Shown one piece after another: positions 10,621 through 19,177 of a stretch of 57,702 nucleotides of DNA. Each line of letters starts with the position of its first letter. Position 1 is the stretch's first letter. The position numbers were made by a program, and so were the translations under genes. The notes beneath the pieces were generated by a model. It saw only the letters and a program-made list of their open reading frames with translations, had not been told where the DNA came from and did not search any database. Source of the stretch: Sharpea azabuensis DSM 18934 (GTDB taxonomy: Bacteria; Bacillota_I; Bacilli_A; Erysipelotrichales; Coprobacillaceae); contig NZ_JNKU01000012.1 in assembly GCF_000702165.1 (NCBI RefSeq), positions 1 through 57,702 of the forward strand. The letters run 5' to 3'.

Positions 10621-11650
10621 AGCGTTCTAAGGCGAGTTGAATTAAACGATCAACAAGCTCTGTTGTGGAAATGCCTGCATCCGCCATCAACATTGGATAC
10701 ATAGAAATATTGGTGAAGCCTGGTAATGTATTGATTTCATTCAAATAAACATCACCAGTATTGTTATCTAAGAAGAAATCACAGCGGGCAAGACCATGGC
10801 CATCAACAGCCTTGAAGGCAATTGGTGCCATTTTACGGATATAATCCTGAACACTTTGATCAACACGGGCAGGAATACAAGTTGCTGACTGTTCATCTTC
10901 ATATTTGCTTTCAAATGTATAGAATTCACCATGTGGTAGAATCTGGCCCACTCTTGATACAACAAGATCATCATTGCCAAGTACTGCACATTCTAATTCT
11001 GTCGCATCAATCGCTTTTTCAATAAGAACCTTGCGATCATACTGTCCTGCTTCTTTTAAGCGAGGGAGAATGTCTTCTTCGTTAGACACTTTATAACAGC
11101 CTACTGATGAGCCAGAACGACTGGCTTTAATAAATACAGGTAAGCCAAGATCATGTTTGACTCTTTCGACAATCTGGCGATCTTCGCTTGTATCATCATT
11201 AATGATGACAAATTCTCCATCATAACGCTTGAAGGCGTAAAGCGATGGAACCTGCTTAATGCCAGCTGCATTAAATAGTTTTTTCGCTACAACCTTATCC
11301 ATTGCTGCTGCTGAATCAATAACACGACAACCAACATAAGGGACATTGCACATTTCAAGAATACCCTGAATTGTACCATCTTCTCCATAAAGGCCATGTA
11401 AGGCTGGGAAGACAACATCGAATGATTTGAGATAAGCAAAATTGTCCTTGATTTCTTTTGCTCCTTCTAGCCATGCATCACTCGCATAATCACGTACTTC
11501 ATCGGCAAGCTTATACCAAGCGCCTTCTCTTGTGATTCCCATAACCTCAACATCAATCTCATCCTTGACATATTTACGAATATTTGTACAAGACATTCGT
11601 GAGATACTATGTTCTGTTGACTGACCACCACATATTAATAATAATTTCAT
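10619..11650 (-). CDS. ddl: D-alanine--D-alanine ligase
   Basis: ATP-grasp enzyme making D-Ala-D-Ala for peptidoglycan. The 343-residue protein has the N-terminal CGGQSTEHSIS motif, the glycine-rich ATP loop SRSGSSVGC (about residue 180), and the C-terminal metal/substrate motif NEINTLPGFTNISMYP (about residue 310). The motif Y-x-F-x-S-K-Y (FYTFESKYED) with a normal omega-loop suggests a D-Ala product. Its ATG overlaps the murF stop (ATGA), so D-Ala-D-Ala synthesis and its addition by MurF are translationally coupled. Confidence 0.95.
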   Translation of the reverse strand: MKLLLICGGQSTEHSISRMSCTNIRKYVKDEIDVEVMGITREGAWYKLADEVRDYASDAWLEGAKEIKDNFAYLKSFDVVFPALHGLYGEDGTIQGILEMCNVPYVGCRVIDSAAAMDKVVAKKLFNAAGIKQVPSLYAFKRYDGEFVIINDDTSEDRQIVERVKHDLGLPVFIKASRSGSSVGCYKVSNEEDILPRLKEAGQYDRKVLIEKAIDATELECAVLGNDDLVVSRVGQILPHGEFYTFESKYEDEQSATCIPARVDQSVQDYIRKMAPIAFKAVDGHGLARCDFFLDNNTGDVYLNEINTLPGFTNISMYPMLMADAGISTTELVDRLIQLALER

Positions 11651-12996
11651 GCTTCTTTCTCCTTAAGTGCACTAATAACTTCTTTAAGCTTCATACCATT
11701 GCTGCCCTTGACAAGAATGACATCGCCTTCTTGCAAGTTAGGCAATAAATATTGTACGAGAGCATTATTATCCTCAAAATGCTTTGTGTCAATACCATTT
11801 GTCTTACAGACATCACTGATGTAGTTTGCGGCCTTGCCAACTGTCAAAACAACATCAAGATGTTTGTCACAACAATACTGCCCCACTTCACGATGTAGCT
11901 TTTCTTCATAATCTCCTAGTTCAAGCATATCTGCCAAAACAGCAATCTTTCTACCCTGATATTGGGCAAGAACATCAATACTGGCTTTCATCGAATCTAA
12001 GTTGGCATTATAAGTGCCATCAAAGACTTTAATGCCACCTTTTAATGTAAACATATCGGCTCGGTTTTTTGTCAGTTCAAAAGTCGCAATACCTCTCCTG
12101 ATTTTTTCAACTGGGATATTAAGACTTAAACCAACGGCAATTGCACTTAAGGCATTATAGATAAAATGCTTACCTGGTTCATTAACGACAAATGTTTCAT
12201 CTTGTCCATTAATATCCGCCTTAAACACGGAGCCAGCTTCATTTAAAGCAATATCATAGGCCTTTAAATCAACATCACCATCAATACCCACTTTATAGAC
12301 TTCATAATCGTTGGTGCTATTGACTCTCGATAGCATGTCATTATCCCCATTGACAATTAAGCGGCCACCCTTCTTAAGACCATGGGTAATTTCCATTTTG
12401 GCCTTAAGAATGTTTTCTCTTGAACCGACTTCACCAATGTGGGCAGTTCCTACATTCGTAATCACAGCAACATCGGGCATGGCAATATGTGTAAGATAAT
12501 CAATCTCACCTAAATGGTTCATTCCCATTTCAATAACCATGGCTTCTTCATGCTGGTAATTGAAGATTGTAAGAGGTACGCCAATATCATTATTAAAGTT
12601 ACCCTGTGTCTTCAATGTTGTATAGCTTTGTGCGACAACTGAAGCAATCATATCCTTCGTGCTTGTTTTCCCAACAGAGCCAGTTACGCCAACAACCAAT
12701 GCCTGTGATTTTTCTCTCATATAACGAGCAATATCACCCATAGCCTGATGTGTATCTTGAACTAAGATGAGATTATGGTGCATATCTTCAATTGGATGAT
12801 TTGTAAGTGAAGCAATTGCTCCTTTTTCAAAAGCTTGTGGAATAAAATCATGTCCATCACGTTTGCCCATCAATGGGATATAAAGATAACCTGGATTTAC
12901 ATGACGTGTATCCTGTGTAATTCCAGTCACTTCATCATTTTCATTTCCACTTAATAACTGTCCCTTTGTCGCTTTGACAATTTCCTCAATTTTCAT
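11647..12996 (-). CDS. murF: UDP-N-acetylmuramoyl-tripeptide--D-alanyl-D-alanine ligase
   Basis: Adds D-Ala-D-Ala to the UDP-MurNAc-tripeptide. Three Mur-ligase domains can be seen in 449 residues: an N-terminal UDP-binding domain, a central ATPase with the P-loop VTGSVGKTSTKDMI (about residue 108) and the downstream EMGMNHLGEI, and a C-terminal domain after FDGTYNANLDSM. GGGGAAAA precedes the ATG. It lies nine bases after a zinc-ribbon membrane protein of unknown role and overlaps ddl by four bases. Confidence 0.95.
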   Translation of the reverse strand: MKIEEIVKATKGQLLSGNENDEVTGITQDTRHVNPGYLYIPLMGKRDGHDFIPQAFEKGAIASLTNHPIEDMHHNLILVQDTHQAMGDIARYMREKSQALVVGVTGSVGKTSTKDMIASVVAQSYTTLKTQGNFNNDIGVPLTIFNYQHEEAMVIEMGMNHLGEIDYLTHIAMPDVAVITNVGTAHIGEVGSRENILKAKMEITHGLKKGGRLIVNGDNDMLSRVNSTNDYEVYKVGIDGDVDLKAYDIALNEAGSVFKADINGQDETFVVNEPGKHFIYNALSAIAVGLSLNIPVEKIRRGIATFELTKNRADMFTLKGGIKVFDGTYNANLDSMKASIDVLAQYQGRKIAVLADMLELGDYEEKLHREVGQYCCDKHLDVVLTVGKAANYISDVCKTNGIDTKHFEDNNALVQYLLPNLQEGDVILVKGSNGMKLKEVISALKEKEA

Positions 12997-13005
12997 AATT
13001 TTCCC

Positions 13006-14244
13006 CTATTTAAATAAACGTCCTTTTTTATGATTTGTCGTATTGACAGAGACCCAATGGCCATTTTCTTTTACAATTAAGTTGTTGCCAATAATACTAT
13101 AATCATAGTAACCGGCAATCATGCCTTTATAGACATATTCCTGTTTCTTGTCACTTAAAGAAATTCTCACTATACCTTTACCACCAACATAGCTATAGGC
13201 ATATTGATCATTAATAAGTGCACTGCCCATTAAGCCTGAGGCAATTGTATCACTTGTCTTGTTCTTTAAATCAAGAACAATCAAACTGCCATTATCATCC
13301 ACATAGTAAAGACACTCTTTATTGTAGACAAGAGTATGGGCATGGGTTTGTTTGATGAGGGCAATCTGTCCTGATTTTGTATCATAGGCACAAATAGCAT
13401 TCTTTGTTGTATAGTAGATTAGATCACCCACAGGATTAATACAATAGACATGATCATTAACGAGCTTCTTCGAGACACCTGAAGCTATATCATAGGCATA
13501 TAAAGATTCCTGATCACTGTCATTTTGATAATAGATGACATCCTTTGTTGCAACAACATAATAACTATTATTTGTGACAATCGTTCTTTTTTCTTTTGTC
13601 TTCAGGTTATATGAACAAATCTGATGTGATGCATTTGTATAAAAAAGATAATCCCCAACAGCATTAATATAATTCACTGGCTCGGTAGTGATTTCTGTTT
13701 GATGCTTAAAGTTCTCATCAACACGAATGAGATAGCCCGTATCATCCGTCATATAAATATATTTCCCACTCTTCGCAATCAAGCCACTGCCAGAGAGATT
13801 GGATAATCGCTCTGCTTCATTCATCTTGCTAGCCTTAAATGTAGAAGCAATTGTCACACCATCTTCATTTGCCAGAGCAATCTTAGGTGAAGTTGCCAGG
13901 TAGTAGTAACTTGCCCCCCAGGCAAGAATCATGACAAGAAAGGCAATGATGACCTTCTTCCAGTGAATTGTATGATCGATATTGGGATCATCCACAACCA
14001 TATCATCATTGATCTCTTCACGATCAACAGCTTCCCCTTCATAGAGGTCCCTGACAGGCTGATAGTGATAGGGTGACTGATATTGAGGTGTATCAACCTT
14101 AAGCTTATGTCCACAATGCTGACAGAAGTTCGCTTCTTCCAAATTAGGTGCATGGCACTCAGGGCAGCGAATAATCTTCATACCACAATGAGGACAAAAG
14201 TTTGCATTCTCGTCAAGCTCATAATGACATCTTGGACACTGCAT
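13006..14244 (-). CDS. Zinc-ribbon membrane protein with DUF5050-like extracellular domain
   Basis: Function unknown. The 412-residue protein opens with two zinc ribbons (CPRC...CPHCG, residues 3-22; CPEC...CQHCG, residues 27-46). A polar linker follows, then one membrane segment (VIIAFLVMILAWGASYYYLA, about residues 93-112). The remaining 300 residues are outside and repeat units of the kind YYV/YYTT-x-LYAYDI, as in beta-propeller/DUF5050 proteins. The ribbon would be cytoplasmic. Its place directly before murF-ddl hints at cell-envelope work (inferred from context only). A second, shorter protein of the same plan lies at 19170-19958. Confidence 0.8.
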   Translation of the reverse strand: MQCPRCHYELDENANFCPHCGMKIIRCPECHAPNLEEANFCQHCGHKLKVDTPQYQSPYHYQPVRDLYEGEAVDREEINDDMVVDDPNIDHTIHWKKVIIAFLVMILAWGASYYYLATSPKIALANEDGVTIASTFKASKMNEAERLSNLSGSGLIAKSGKYIYMTDDTGYLIRVDENFKHQTEITTEPVNYINAVGDYLFYTNASHQICSYNLKTKEKRTIVTNNSYYVVATKDVIYYQNDSDQESLYAYDIASGVSKKLVNDHVYCINPVGDLIYYTTKNAICAYDTKSGQIALIKQTHAHTLVYNKECLYYVDDNGSLIVLDLKNKTSDTIASGLMGSALINDQYAYSYVGGKGIVRISLSDKKQEYVYKGMIAGYYDYSIIGNNLIVKENGHWVSVNTTNHKKGRLFK

Positions 14245-14492
14245 TACTTGTCACCTTCTCTCTTTTCATCAACCACCTTATAATCCACATCAATAACATT
14301 AGGATCATCATTTGACGTTTGTGATGAGTTCATTGTATCATCATTCTTCTTGTCCTTTTTAAAAGCACTGACAATCGCATAGATAATAGCTGCAACAAGC
14401 ACAATTGGCCAAATGACAATAAATACGCGAAAGAATAATCCTAAGATTGCGAGTATGATAATCACAACTGCAATCAATACCAAAATATCCAT
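14244..14492 (-). CDS. Small membrane protein, unknown
   Basis: An 82-residue protein with a very hydrophobic first 45 residues, probably two membrane segments (from ILVLIAVVIIILAILGLFF and from IVIWPIVLVAAIIYAIVSAF). An acidic, Asn/Asp-rich soluble tail follows. The start overlaps the next gene's stop arrangement by one base (TAATG), so it is co-translated with the zinc-ribbon protein. I do not recognise the family. Confidence 0.75.
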   Translation of the reverse strand: MDILVLIAVVIIILAILGLFFRVFIVIWPIVLVAAIIYAIVSAFKKDKKNDDTMNSSQTSNDDPNVIDVDYKVVDEKREGDK

Positions 14493-14501
14493 AGTATCCT
14501 C

Positions 14502-14720
14502 CTAATAGCGAAATAGTTCAATAAGATTGACATTGAGCCCATGGGCAAACTTCTCAATTGCTTTAAGACTGACATTACGCCGTCCTCTTTCAACATCTGA
14601 GACATAGTTTTTCGAAAGCTGGCAACGAAAAGCAAGCTCTTCCTGGGACATATGCTGGAGATTACGCAATTCTCTAATGCGCATCCCAAATCTTTCTTCA
14701 ATCGTAATACTTTTTTCCAT
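14502..14720 (-). CDS. XRE-family helix-turn-helix regulator
   Basis: A small single-domain Cro/C1-type DNA-binding protein of about 72 residues. The helix-turn-helix is in MSQEELAFRCQLSKNYVSDV, followed by ERGRRNVSLKAIEKFAHGL. I choose the second ATG (14718-14720), because GGAG stands 8 bases before it but only 2 bases before the ATG at 14726. It overlaps or abuts the whiA stop and is nine bases from the small membrane protein. It may control these membrane genes or its own operon (inference). Confidence 0.85.
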   Translation of the reverse strand: MEKSITIEERFGMRIRELRNLQHMSQEELAFRCQLSKNYVSDVERGRRNVSLKAIEKFAHGLNVNLIELFRY

Positions 14721-14722
14721 AA

Positions 14723-15664
14723 TCATGACTCCAACTGTCTTAATCGTTCTGCTTCATCGCTTATTTTCTTAAAACGATGATGAAGACCGGATTTACTAAT
14801 TGTCTGTCCTGTTTCATCAAAATAGACATCCGTTAATTCACTCAACGTGAGTTCAGGATTGGCAAGACGGATTTTGGCTACAATCTGCGTTTTTGAATCC
14901 AGAATCTCAATGCCTGCCTTATCAATGACATAGGCAATATCATTAATTTGTTTCTGGCTTGCACTCATTGCTTTCATCTCATTAGCAATATCACAATTAT
15001 TCCAGCGATTGACAGTATTGGCCATTGAACGATCAATTCGGGTTGTTTCAAATTCCATGACGGAATTACTTGCCCCAATAGCTCTTAAGAAGTCACCAAT
15101 CTTTTCTGCCGACTTCAGATAAATGACATATTTACTGCGCCTTTTTATGACTTTCGCATTGAGCTCATATTCATTCATAAGCTGCATAATATAGTGTGCT
15201 TGTTGTTCACTATCCGCACTCATTTCAAGATGATAGTTTGATGTATCAGGATTGTTGACTGAGCCTGATGCAAGAAACATGCCAGCGAGATAGGCACGTT
15301 TTGTGTCGGGGGTATTGATGATGGCATCACTTGGCACTTCAGGAAAACCAAGGCCGTCCATGAGATGGAGATCATCAAGTATGACTTTTGCCTTTGAGAC
15401 ACGTAAAACATAAATATTATTTTTTGCAAGCTTCATCTTACGTGAAACCATGAATTCAATACTTGGATGATAAAGTTCTTTTAAGAGCTTATGGACAAAA
15501 CTTGCAACCTTGGCATTTTCTGTACGAATCGTTAAGCTCATGCCATTGCCTAAATGTAATGTCCCTGTCACCTTGATCAAAGCTGTCAGCAAGGCTTTAG
15601 AACAGGGGATATCAAAGTCATTAAAGACAATTTCTTCTTTGACTTTTCTTGAAAAAGAGAGCAT
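14723..15664 (-). CDS. whiA: WhiA family DNA-binding protein
   Basis: A 313-residue protein with the usual WhiA plan: an N-terminal LAGLIDADG-like fold with LSFSRKVKEEI and RAYLAGMFLASGSVNNP, and a C-terminal helix-turn-helix with LRLANPELTLSELTDVY-type sequence and SKSGLHHRFKKI. In Bacillus WhiA (YvcL) influences cell division and chromosome segregation; in actinobacteria it is a sporulation regulator. It follows rapZ by 14 bases. The yvcK gene that usually lies between the two is absent. Confidence 0.94.
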   Translation of the reverse strand: MLSFSRKVKEEIVFNDFDIPCSKALLTALIKVTGTLHLGNGMSLTIRTENAKVASFVHKLLKELYHPSIEFMVSRKMKLAKNNIYVLRVSKAKVILDDLHLMDGLGFPEVPSDAIINTPDTKRAYLAGMFLASGSVNNPDTSNYHLEMSADSEQQAHYIMQLMNEYELNAKVIKRRSKYVIYLKSAEKIGDFLRAIGASNSVMEFETTRIDRSMANTVNRWNNCDIANEMKAMSASQKQINDIAYVIDKAGIEILDSKTQIVAKIRLANPELTLSELTDVYFDETGQTISKSGLHHRFKKISDEAERLRQLES

Positions 15665-15678
15665 GAATAATCTCCTTT

Positions 15679-16542
15679 CTAATGATCGGCATCACGGTGC
15701 CATTTATAAACCTGGTAGAATTGTGAATAGTAGTCATAGAGATAATTGGTCAAAGAAACAGAACGATGCTGTCCACCTGTACATCCAATACCTACAATAA
15801 CCTGCATTTTACCTTCTTTTTCATATTCTTTTAATAAGTAATTATAATAAGTTGTTGTTTTCTTGATGAATTCCTGTGTTTCTGGCTTATCGATGACATA
15901 GTCATAGACCTCTTTGTCATTACCCGTTTTATGTCTTAATTCTTCTACATAGAATGGATTAGGCAAGAAACGTACATCAAGAACAATATCTGCGTCTTTA
16001 GGAACACCATATTTATATCCAAAAGATACAAAGCTGACTCTAAAGACTTCTTGAGCAGTATCATTGAATGATGATTCTAAGACTTGTTGCAATGTTGTAG
16101 GCTTTAGGAGTGTTGTATCTATGATTCTATTGGCACTTGATGAGATTTGTTCAAAAATCTTGCGTTCAAGTTCAATGGCTTCTGTCAGTGAACTTGCCTT
16201 ATTACGGATAATAAGCGGATGAGAACGTCTTGTCTGTTTATAGCGATGAATAAGCTTACCATCGGCACAATCAAGAAAGACAATATAGAGATTAATCCAG
16301 TCTAGGTTATCAAGCACACGGATAGCCTGCATGGCATCATTTAATGAGACTGCCATGGCAATCTTCTGATAAGGTGAATGTCTAAGATAGTCACCAAAAG
16401 CTTCTAATAAATCAACCGGATAGTTATCAATACAATAATATTGCATATTTTCAAAAACAGCCATGGCCTGTGTTTTGCCTGCTCCAGACATACCTGTTAC
16501 AAGCACAACATCAGTTTTATGAATATCTGTACGCTTTTCCAT
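15679..16542 (-). CDS. rapZ: RNase adapter/nucleotide-binding protein RapZ (YvcJ)
   Basis: P-loop protein of 287 residues with the Walker A VTGMSGAGKTQAM (about residue 15). The C-terminal RapZ domain has the conserved GIGCTGGQHRSVSL, where RapZ of E. coli binds glucosamine-6-phosphate and small RNAs. In Firmicutes the role is less defined (competence and nucleotide hydrolysis reported for YvcJ). It is the first gene of the unit that continues through whiA to ddl, with AAAGGAGG before its ATG and a near-consensus promoter upstream. Confidence 0.94.
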   Translation of the reverse strand: MEKRTDIHKTDVVLVTGMSGAGKTQAMAVFENMQYYCIDNYPVDLLEAFGDYLRHSPYQKIAMAVSLNDAMQAIRVLDNLDWINLYIVFLDCADGKLIHRYKQTRRSHPLIIRNKASSLTEAIELERKIFEQISSSANRIIDTTLLKPTTLQQVLESSFNDTAQEVFRVSFVSFGYKYGVPKDADIVLDVRFLPNPFYVEELRHKTGNDKEVYDYVIDKPETQEFIKKTTTYYNYLLKEYEKEGKMQVIVGIGCTGGQHRSVSLTNYLYDYYSQFYQVYKWHRDADH

Positions 16543-16567
16543 AACGAAGCCTCCTTTTAGTCACCAC

Positions 16568-16596
16568 ATTATAGCATCTATTCCACTATTTTCCAA
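16568..16596 (-). promoter_or_regulatory. Promoter of the rapZ-whiA-...-ddl unit
   Basis: TTGGAA, 17 bases, TATAAT on the minus strand, 25 bases before the rapZ start codon. Confidence 0.8.
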
Positions 16597-16615
16597 TTAT
16601 AAGTGTACATATCCT

Positions 16616-16643
16616 AAAGAAAAAAGATAGGTTGCCCTATCTT
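16616..16643 (-). terminator. Terminator after hisC
   Basis: The stem AAGATAGG/CCTATCTT with a GCAA tetraloop is followed by a T run on the minus strand. It overlaps the hisC stop. Confidence 0.9.
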
Positions 16644-17692
16644 GAAAGAATTTCTTTCACTCCTGCCATGAAGGCATCCATTTGTTCATCAGTGCCAATT
16701 GATACACGCAAATAGTTATTAATACGATTGGCATTGAAATAGCGCACAATAATCCCTTTTTTACGTAATTCCTTAAAGAGATATTCAGCTTTGACTTCTG
16801 GATGAGAAATAAAAATGAAGTTGGCATAGCTTTCAGGAATCATAAAGCCAAGCTCTCTAAGTTCAGCACTTATACGTTCACGTGTAGCCATGACCTTTTT
16901 AGCATTCTCCTCGATATATGCACTATCGGCAACACTTGCTTCACCAATAGCCTGATTGAGAGCATCGATTGGATAGGAGTTGAAGGAATTCTTCACATCA
17001 TAGAGATGGGAAATCAGTTCCTTATTCCCATAAGCTGCACCAAGACGGCTGCCAGCTAAGCTTCTGAATTTTGAGAATGTCTTGATGATCAGTAAATTCT
17101 CATAATCATCCAATAAGCTTAGACAGCTTGTCCCCCCAAAATCAATATAAGCTTCATCAATCACAACCACAGCATCGCGATTATGATCTAAGATATCCTT
17201 AATATCATCAACACTTAACAACAAGCCTGTTGGGGCATTTGGATTAGGGAAGATGACTCCCCCATTATCACCATAATAGTCTTCTTTATTGATTGTGAAA
17301 TCATCACATAAAGGAACTTTATGATAGTCAATCTGATAGAGTTCACAATATACAGGATAGAAAGAGTAAGTAATATCAGGGAAGAGAATAGGTTTCTCGC
17401 CATTAAAACATGTCAAAAATGTCAGAGCAAGAACTTCATCACTACCATTACCAATAAAGACCTGTTCATCTTCTAAATGATGATAGCTCGCTAAAGCATG
17501 TCTTAAATTCTCGGCATCCGCATTAGGATAGAGTCTTAGACGGTTGGCATCAAATCTTTGTATAGCCTCTCTAACCTTTTCTCCAGGATCATAGGGATTT
17601 TCATTTGTATTCAGTTTAATTAGATTCTTCATTTTAGGCTGTTCCCCAGCAACATAGGGTTCAACCTGTCTTAAATTATCTCTCCAGCTCAT
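16637..17692 (-). CDS. hisC: Histidinol-phosphate aminotransferase
   Basis: PLP-dependent fold-type I aminotransferase of 351 residues. It has LNTNENPYDPGEKVREAI at the N-terminus, VVIDEAYIDFG, and the Schiff-base lysine in TFSKFRSLAGSRLGAAYG (about residue 210). HisC enzymes make histidinol phosphate and in some bacteria also transaminate phenylpyruvate or prephenate. No other his genes are in this window, so an aromatic role cannot be excluded. It overlaps the preceding HAD gene by 17 bases; AGGAGGG precedes its ATG. Confidence 0.92.
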   Translation of the reverse strand: MSWRDNLRQVEPYVAGEQPKMKNLIKLNTNENPYDPGEKVREAIQRFDANRLRLYPNADAENLRHALASYHHLEDEQVFIGNGSDEVLALTFLTCFNGEKPILFPDITYSFYPVYCELYQIDYHKVPLCDDFTINKEDYYGDNGGVIFPNPNAPTGLLLSVDDIKDILDHNRDAVVVIDEAYIDFGGTSCLSLLDDYENLLIIKTFSKFRSLAGSRLGAAYGNKELISHLYDVKNSFNSYPIDALNQAIGEASVADSAYIEENAKKVMATRERISAELRELGFMIPESYANFIFISHPEVKAEYLFKELRKKGIIVRYFNANRINNYLRVSIGTDEQMDAFMAGVKEILSR

Positions 17693-18458
17693 AATACCCT
17701 CCTAAGATATCATCAATAAATTCATAAACGTAGCTATAGCTTTTTTGCGCTTTTTCTTTAATACTTAGATCACTAAGATGAAATGTTGCCCCAACATCAC
17801 ACATCTCAATCATTGATAGATCGTTGTAAGAATCACCAATGCCAAAAGTCCGATGCTTATCACCTAAATAATGCACAAGATCTTTAATGCCTGTTCCCTT
17901 AGAACAATGGGCTGGTACGATATCGAGGAAGATTTCATTACGATGGGCAGTAGCTTCATCCCTATAGTTTTCATTAATGATATCCATATATTTCTGTGTA
18001 ATAGAGAAATCATCAGTATCCTGATGTGTACAAAGAATGGTAAAACCATGAGAACGATGATATTCATCAATGAAATCTAGATCTGTTGGTTTATGGGAAG
18101 GGAAGTAGGCACACTTGCCTTGATAATAGGACAGCTGTTCATCATCATTCGCAAAATAGCTATATAAATGCTTCTCTTTCACAAGCATATCCAGAATTTC
18201 TACACCTGCTTTTTGACTTATACGATGTTCAATAATAGCTTTTTCACCATCATAGATTTCCCCACCATTATTAAGAATCATATAATTATATGGCAGTCCT
18301 TGTTCAATTGCCGGAACGACTTCAAATTTGCTTCTTCCCGTGCAGATTGCCACAATGCCTCCAGCATCTTGAAATTGATGTAAGGCATCAATATCTTTTT
18401 GTGTCTTGACTTTACCATTTTCAAGTAAAGTACCATCTAAATCGGTAAAGAGAATCAC
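17676..18458 (-). CDS. HAD-superfamily (Cof-type) phosphatase
   Basis: A 260-residue class IIB HAD hydrolase. The nucleophile motif DLDGTLL is at residues 6-12, ICTGRS marks motif II, and GIGDSYNDLSMIE (about residue 215) marks motif IV. Substrates of this family are sugar phosphates, nucleotides and cofactors; none can be assigned here. The start is GTG (18456-18458), with GGAGG 7 bases upstream. The overlap with hisC suggests a joint transcript; a histidinol-phosphatase role is conceivable from position but not shown by motifs. Confidence 0.88.
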   Translation of the reverse strand: MILFTDLDGTLLENGKVKTQKDIDALHQFQDAGGIVAICTGRSKFEVVPAIEQGLPYNYMILNNGGEIYDGEKAIIEHRISQKAGVEILDMLVKEKHLYSYFANDDEQLSYYQGKCAYFPSHKPTDLDFIDEYHRSHGFTILCTHQDTDDFSITQKYMDIINENYRDEATAHRNEIFLDIVPAHCSKGTGIKDLVHYLGDKHRTFGIGDSYNDLSMIEMCDVGATFHLSDLSIKEKAQKSYSYVYEFIDDILGGYYELER

Positions 18459-18486
18459 ATCAGCACCTCCCTATCTCTTTTCCCCT

Positions 18487-18515
18487 ATTATATACATTGT
18501 ATACACTTATGCCAA
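18487..18515 (-). promoter_or_regulatory. Promoter of HAD-hisC with embedded palindrome
   Basis: TTGGCA, 17 bases, TATAAT on the minus strand. The spacer holds GTGTATACAAT, the same core as the palindromes upstream of the leu-ilv promoter, placed where a bound repressor would block RNA polymerase. Confidence 0.75.
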
Positions 18516-18526
18516 ACAACTTTTAC

Positions 18527-18552
18527 AAAAAAAAGAAGCCACAAAGACTTCT
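18527..18552 (-). terminator. Terminator after the DUF2798 gene
   Basis: The stem AGAAGTC/GGCTTCT is followed by eight T residues on the minus strand. Confidence 0.85.
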
Positions 18553-18561
18553 TCATCGTGC

Positions 18562-19047
18562 TTATTCACATTCTAATACAACATTCGATTTCCTTTCAAA
18601 AATTAAACGGAAAATCCATCTTACTAAAGGTCCCCCAAAGAAAATTTGCCATGCGAGTGCCATCGGGAAATTAAGAGCTGAAACCTGTAACCAAGTTCCA
18701 ATCATTCCTGCTTGTGCATAGTCTTTAAACAATAATGTTGCGACAAAGCTCATTGTTGGACACATCAGGCATACAGTTAAACTCGAACGAATAAGGATCA
18801 TCCATAATAAAGGCATATGATCATCAATAAGTCTTTCAAAAAAATAAATAACAACTCTTTCTAAGACAAAGACTTCTAAGACAAAGGCAATTGGCCACAT
18901 CAGTTTTAATTCGCCTAAAGCCATGATGAAGACTTCATTGGTCATCCCACCGATATTTAAAGCAATGTTGTAACAAATCATGGCATAAACCATAATAAAA
19001 GTCATCATTAGGGCGAATACAATATTTTGGAATTTTGTTTTTGGCAT
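18562..19047 (-). CDS. DUF2798 family membrane protein
   Basis: A protein of about 161 residues with four likely membrane segments arranged as two related halves, the usual plan of DUF2798. The first half holds FALMMTFIMVYAMICYN; the second holds SFVATLLF and LNFPMALAWQIFFGGPL. Role unknown. I choose the ATG at 19045-19047, since AGGAG lies 7 bases before it and would be only one base before the ATG at 19053. It is a single gene between two terminators. Confidence 0.82.
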   Translation of the reverse strand: MPKTKFQNIVFALMMTFIMVYAMICYNIALNIGGMTNEVFIMALGELKLMWPIAFVLEVFVLERVVIYFFERLIDDHMPLLWMILIRSSLTVCLMCPTMSFVATLLFKDYAQAGMIGTWLQVSALNFPMALAWQIFFGGPLVRWIFRLIFERKSNVVLECE

Positions 19048-19151
19048 TTTCATACTCCTTTTCTATATTTACGTGTTGTTCATACCACATTGTATGTTGC
19101 CAATTTTACCGCATTGATAGGACTATAACATAAAAGTTGTATTTATGTAAG

Positions 19152-19177
19152 AAAAAAAGATAGAATTAACTATCTTT
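19152..19177 (-). terminator. Terminator after the 262-residue zinc-ribbon gene
   Basis: The stem AAAGATAG/CTATCTTT with a TTAATT loop is followed by a T run on the minus strand. It overlaps the stop codon. Confidence 0.88.
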
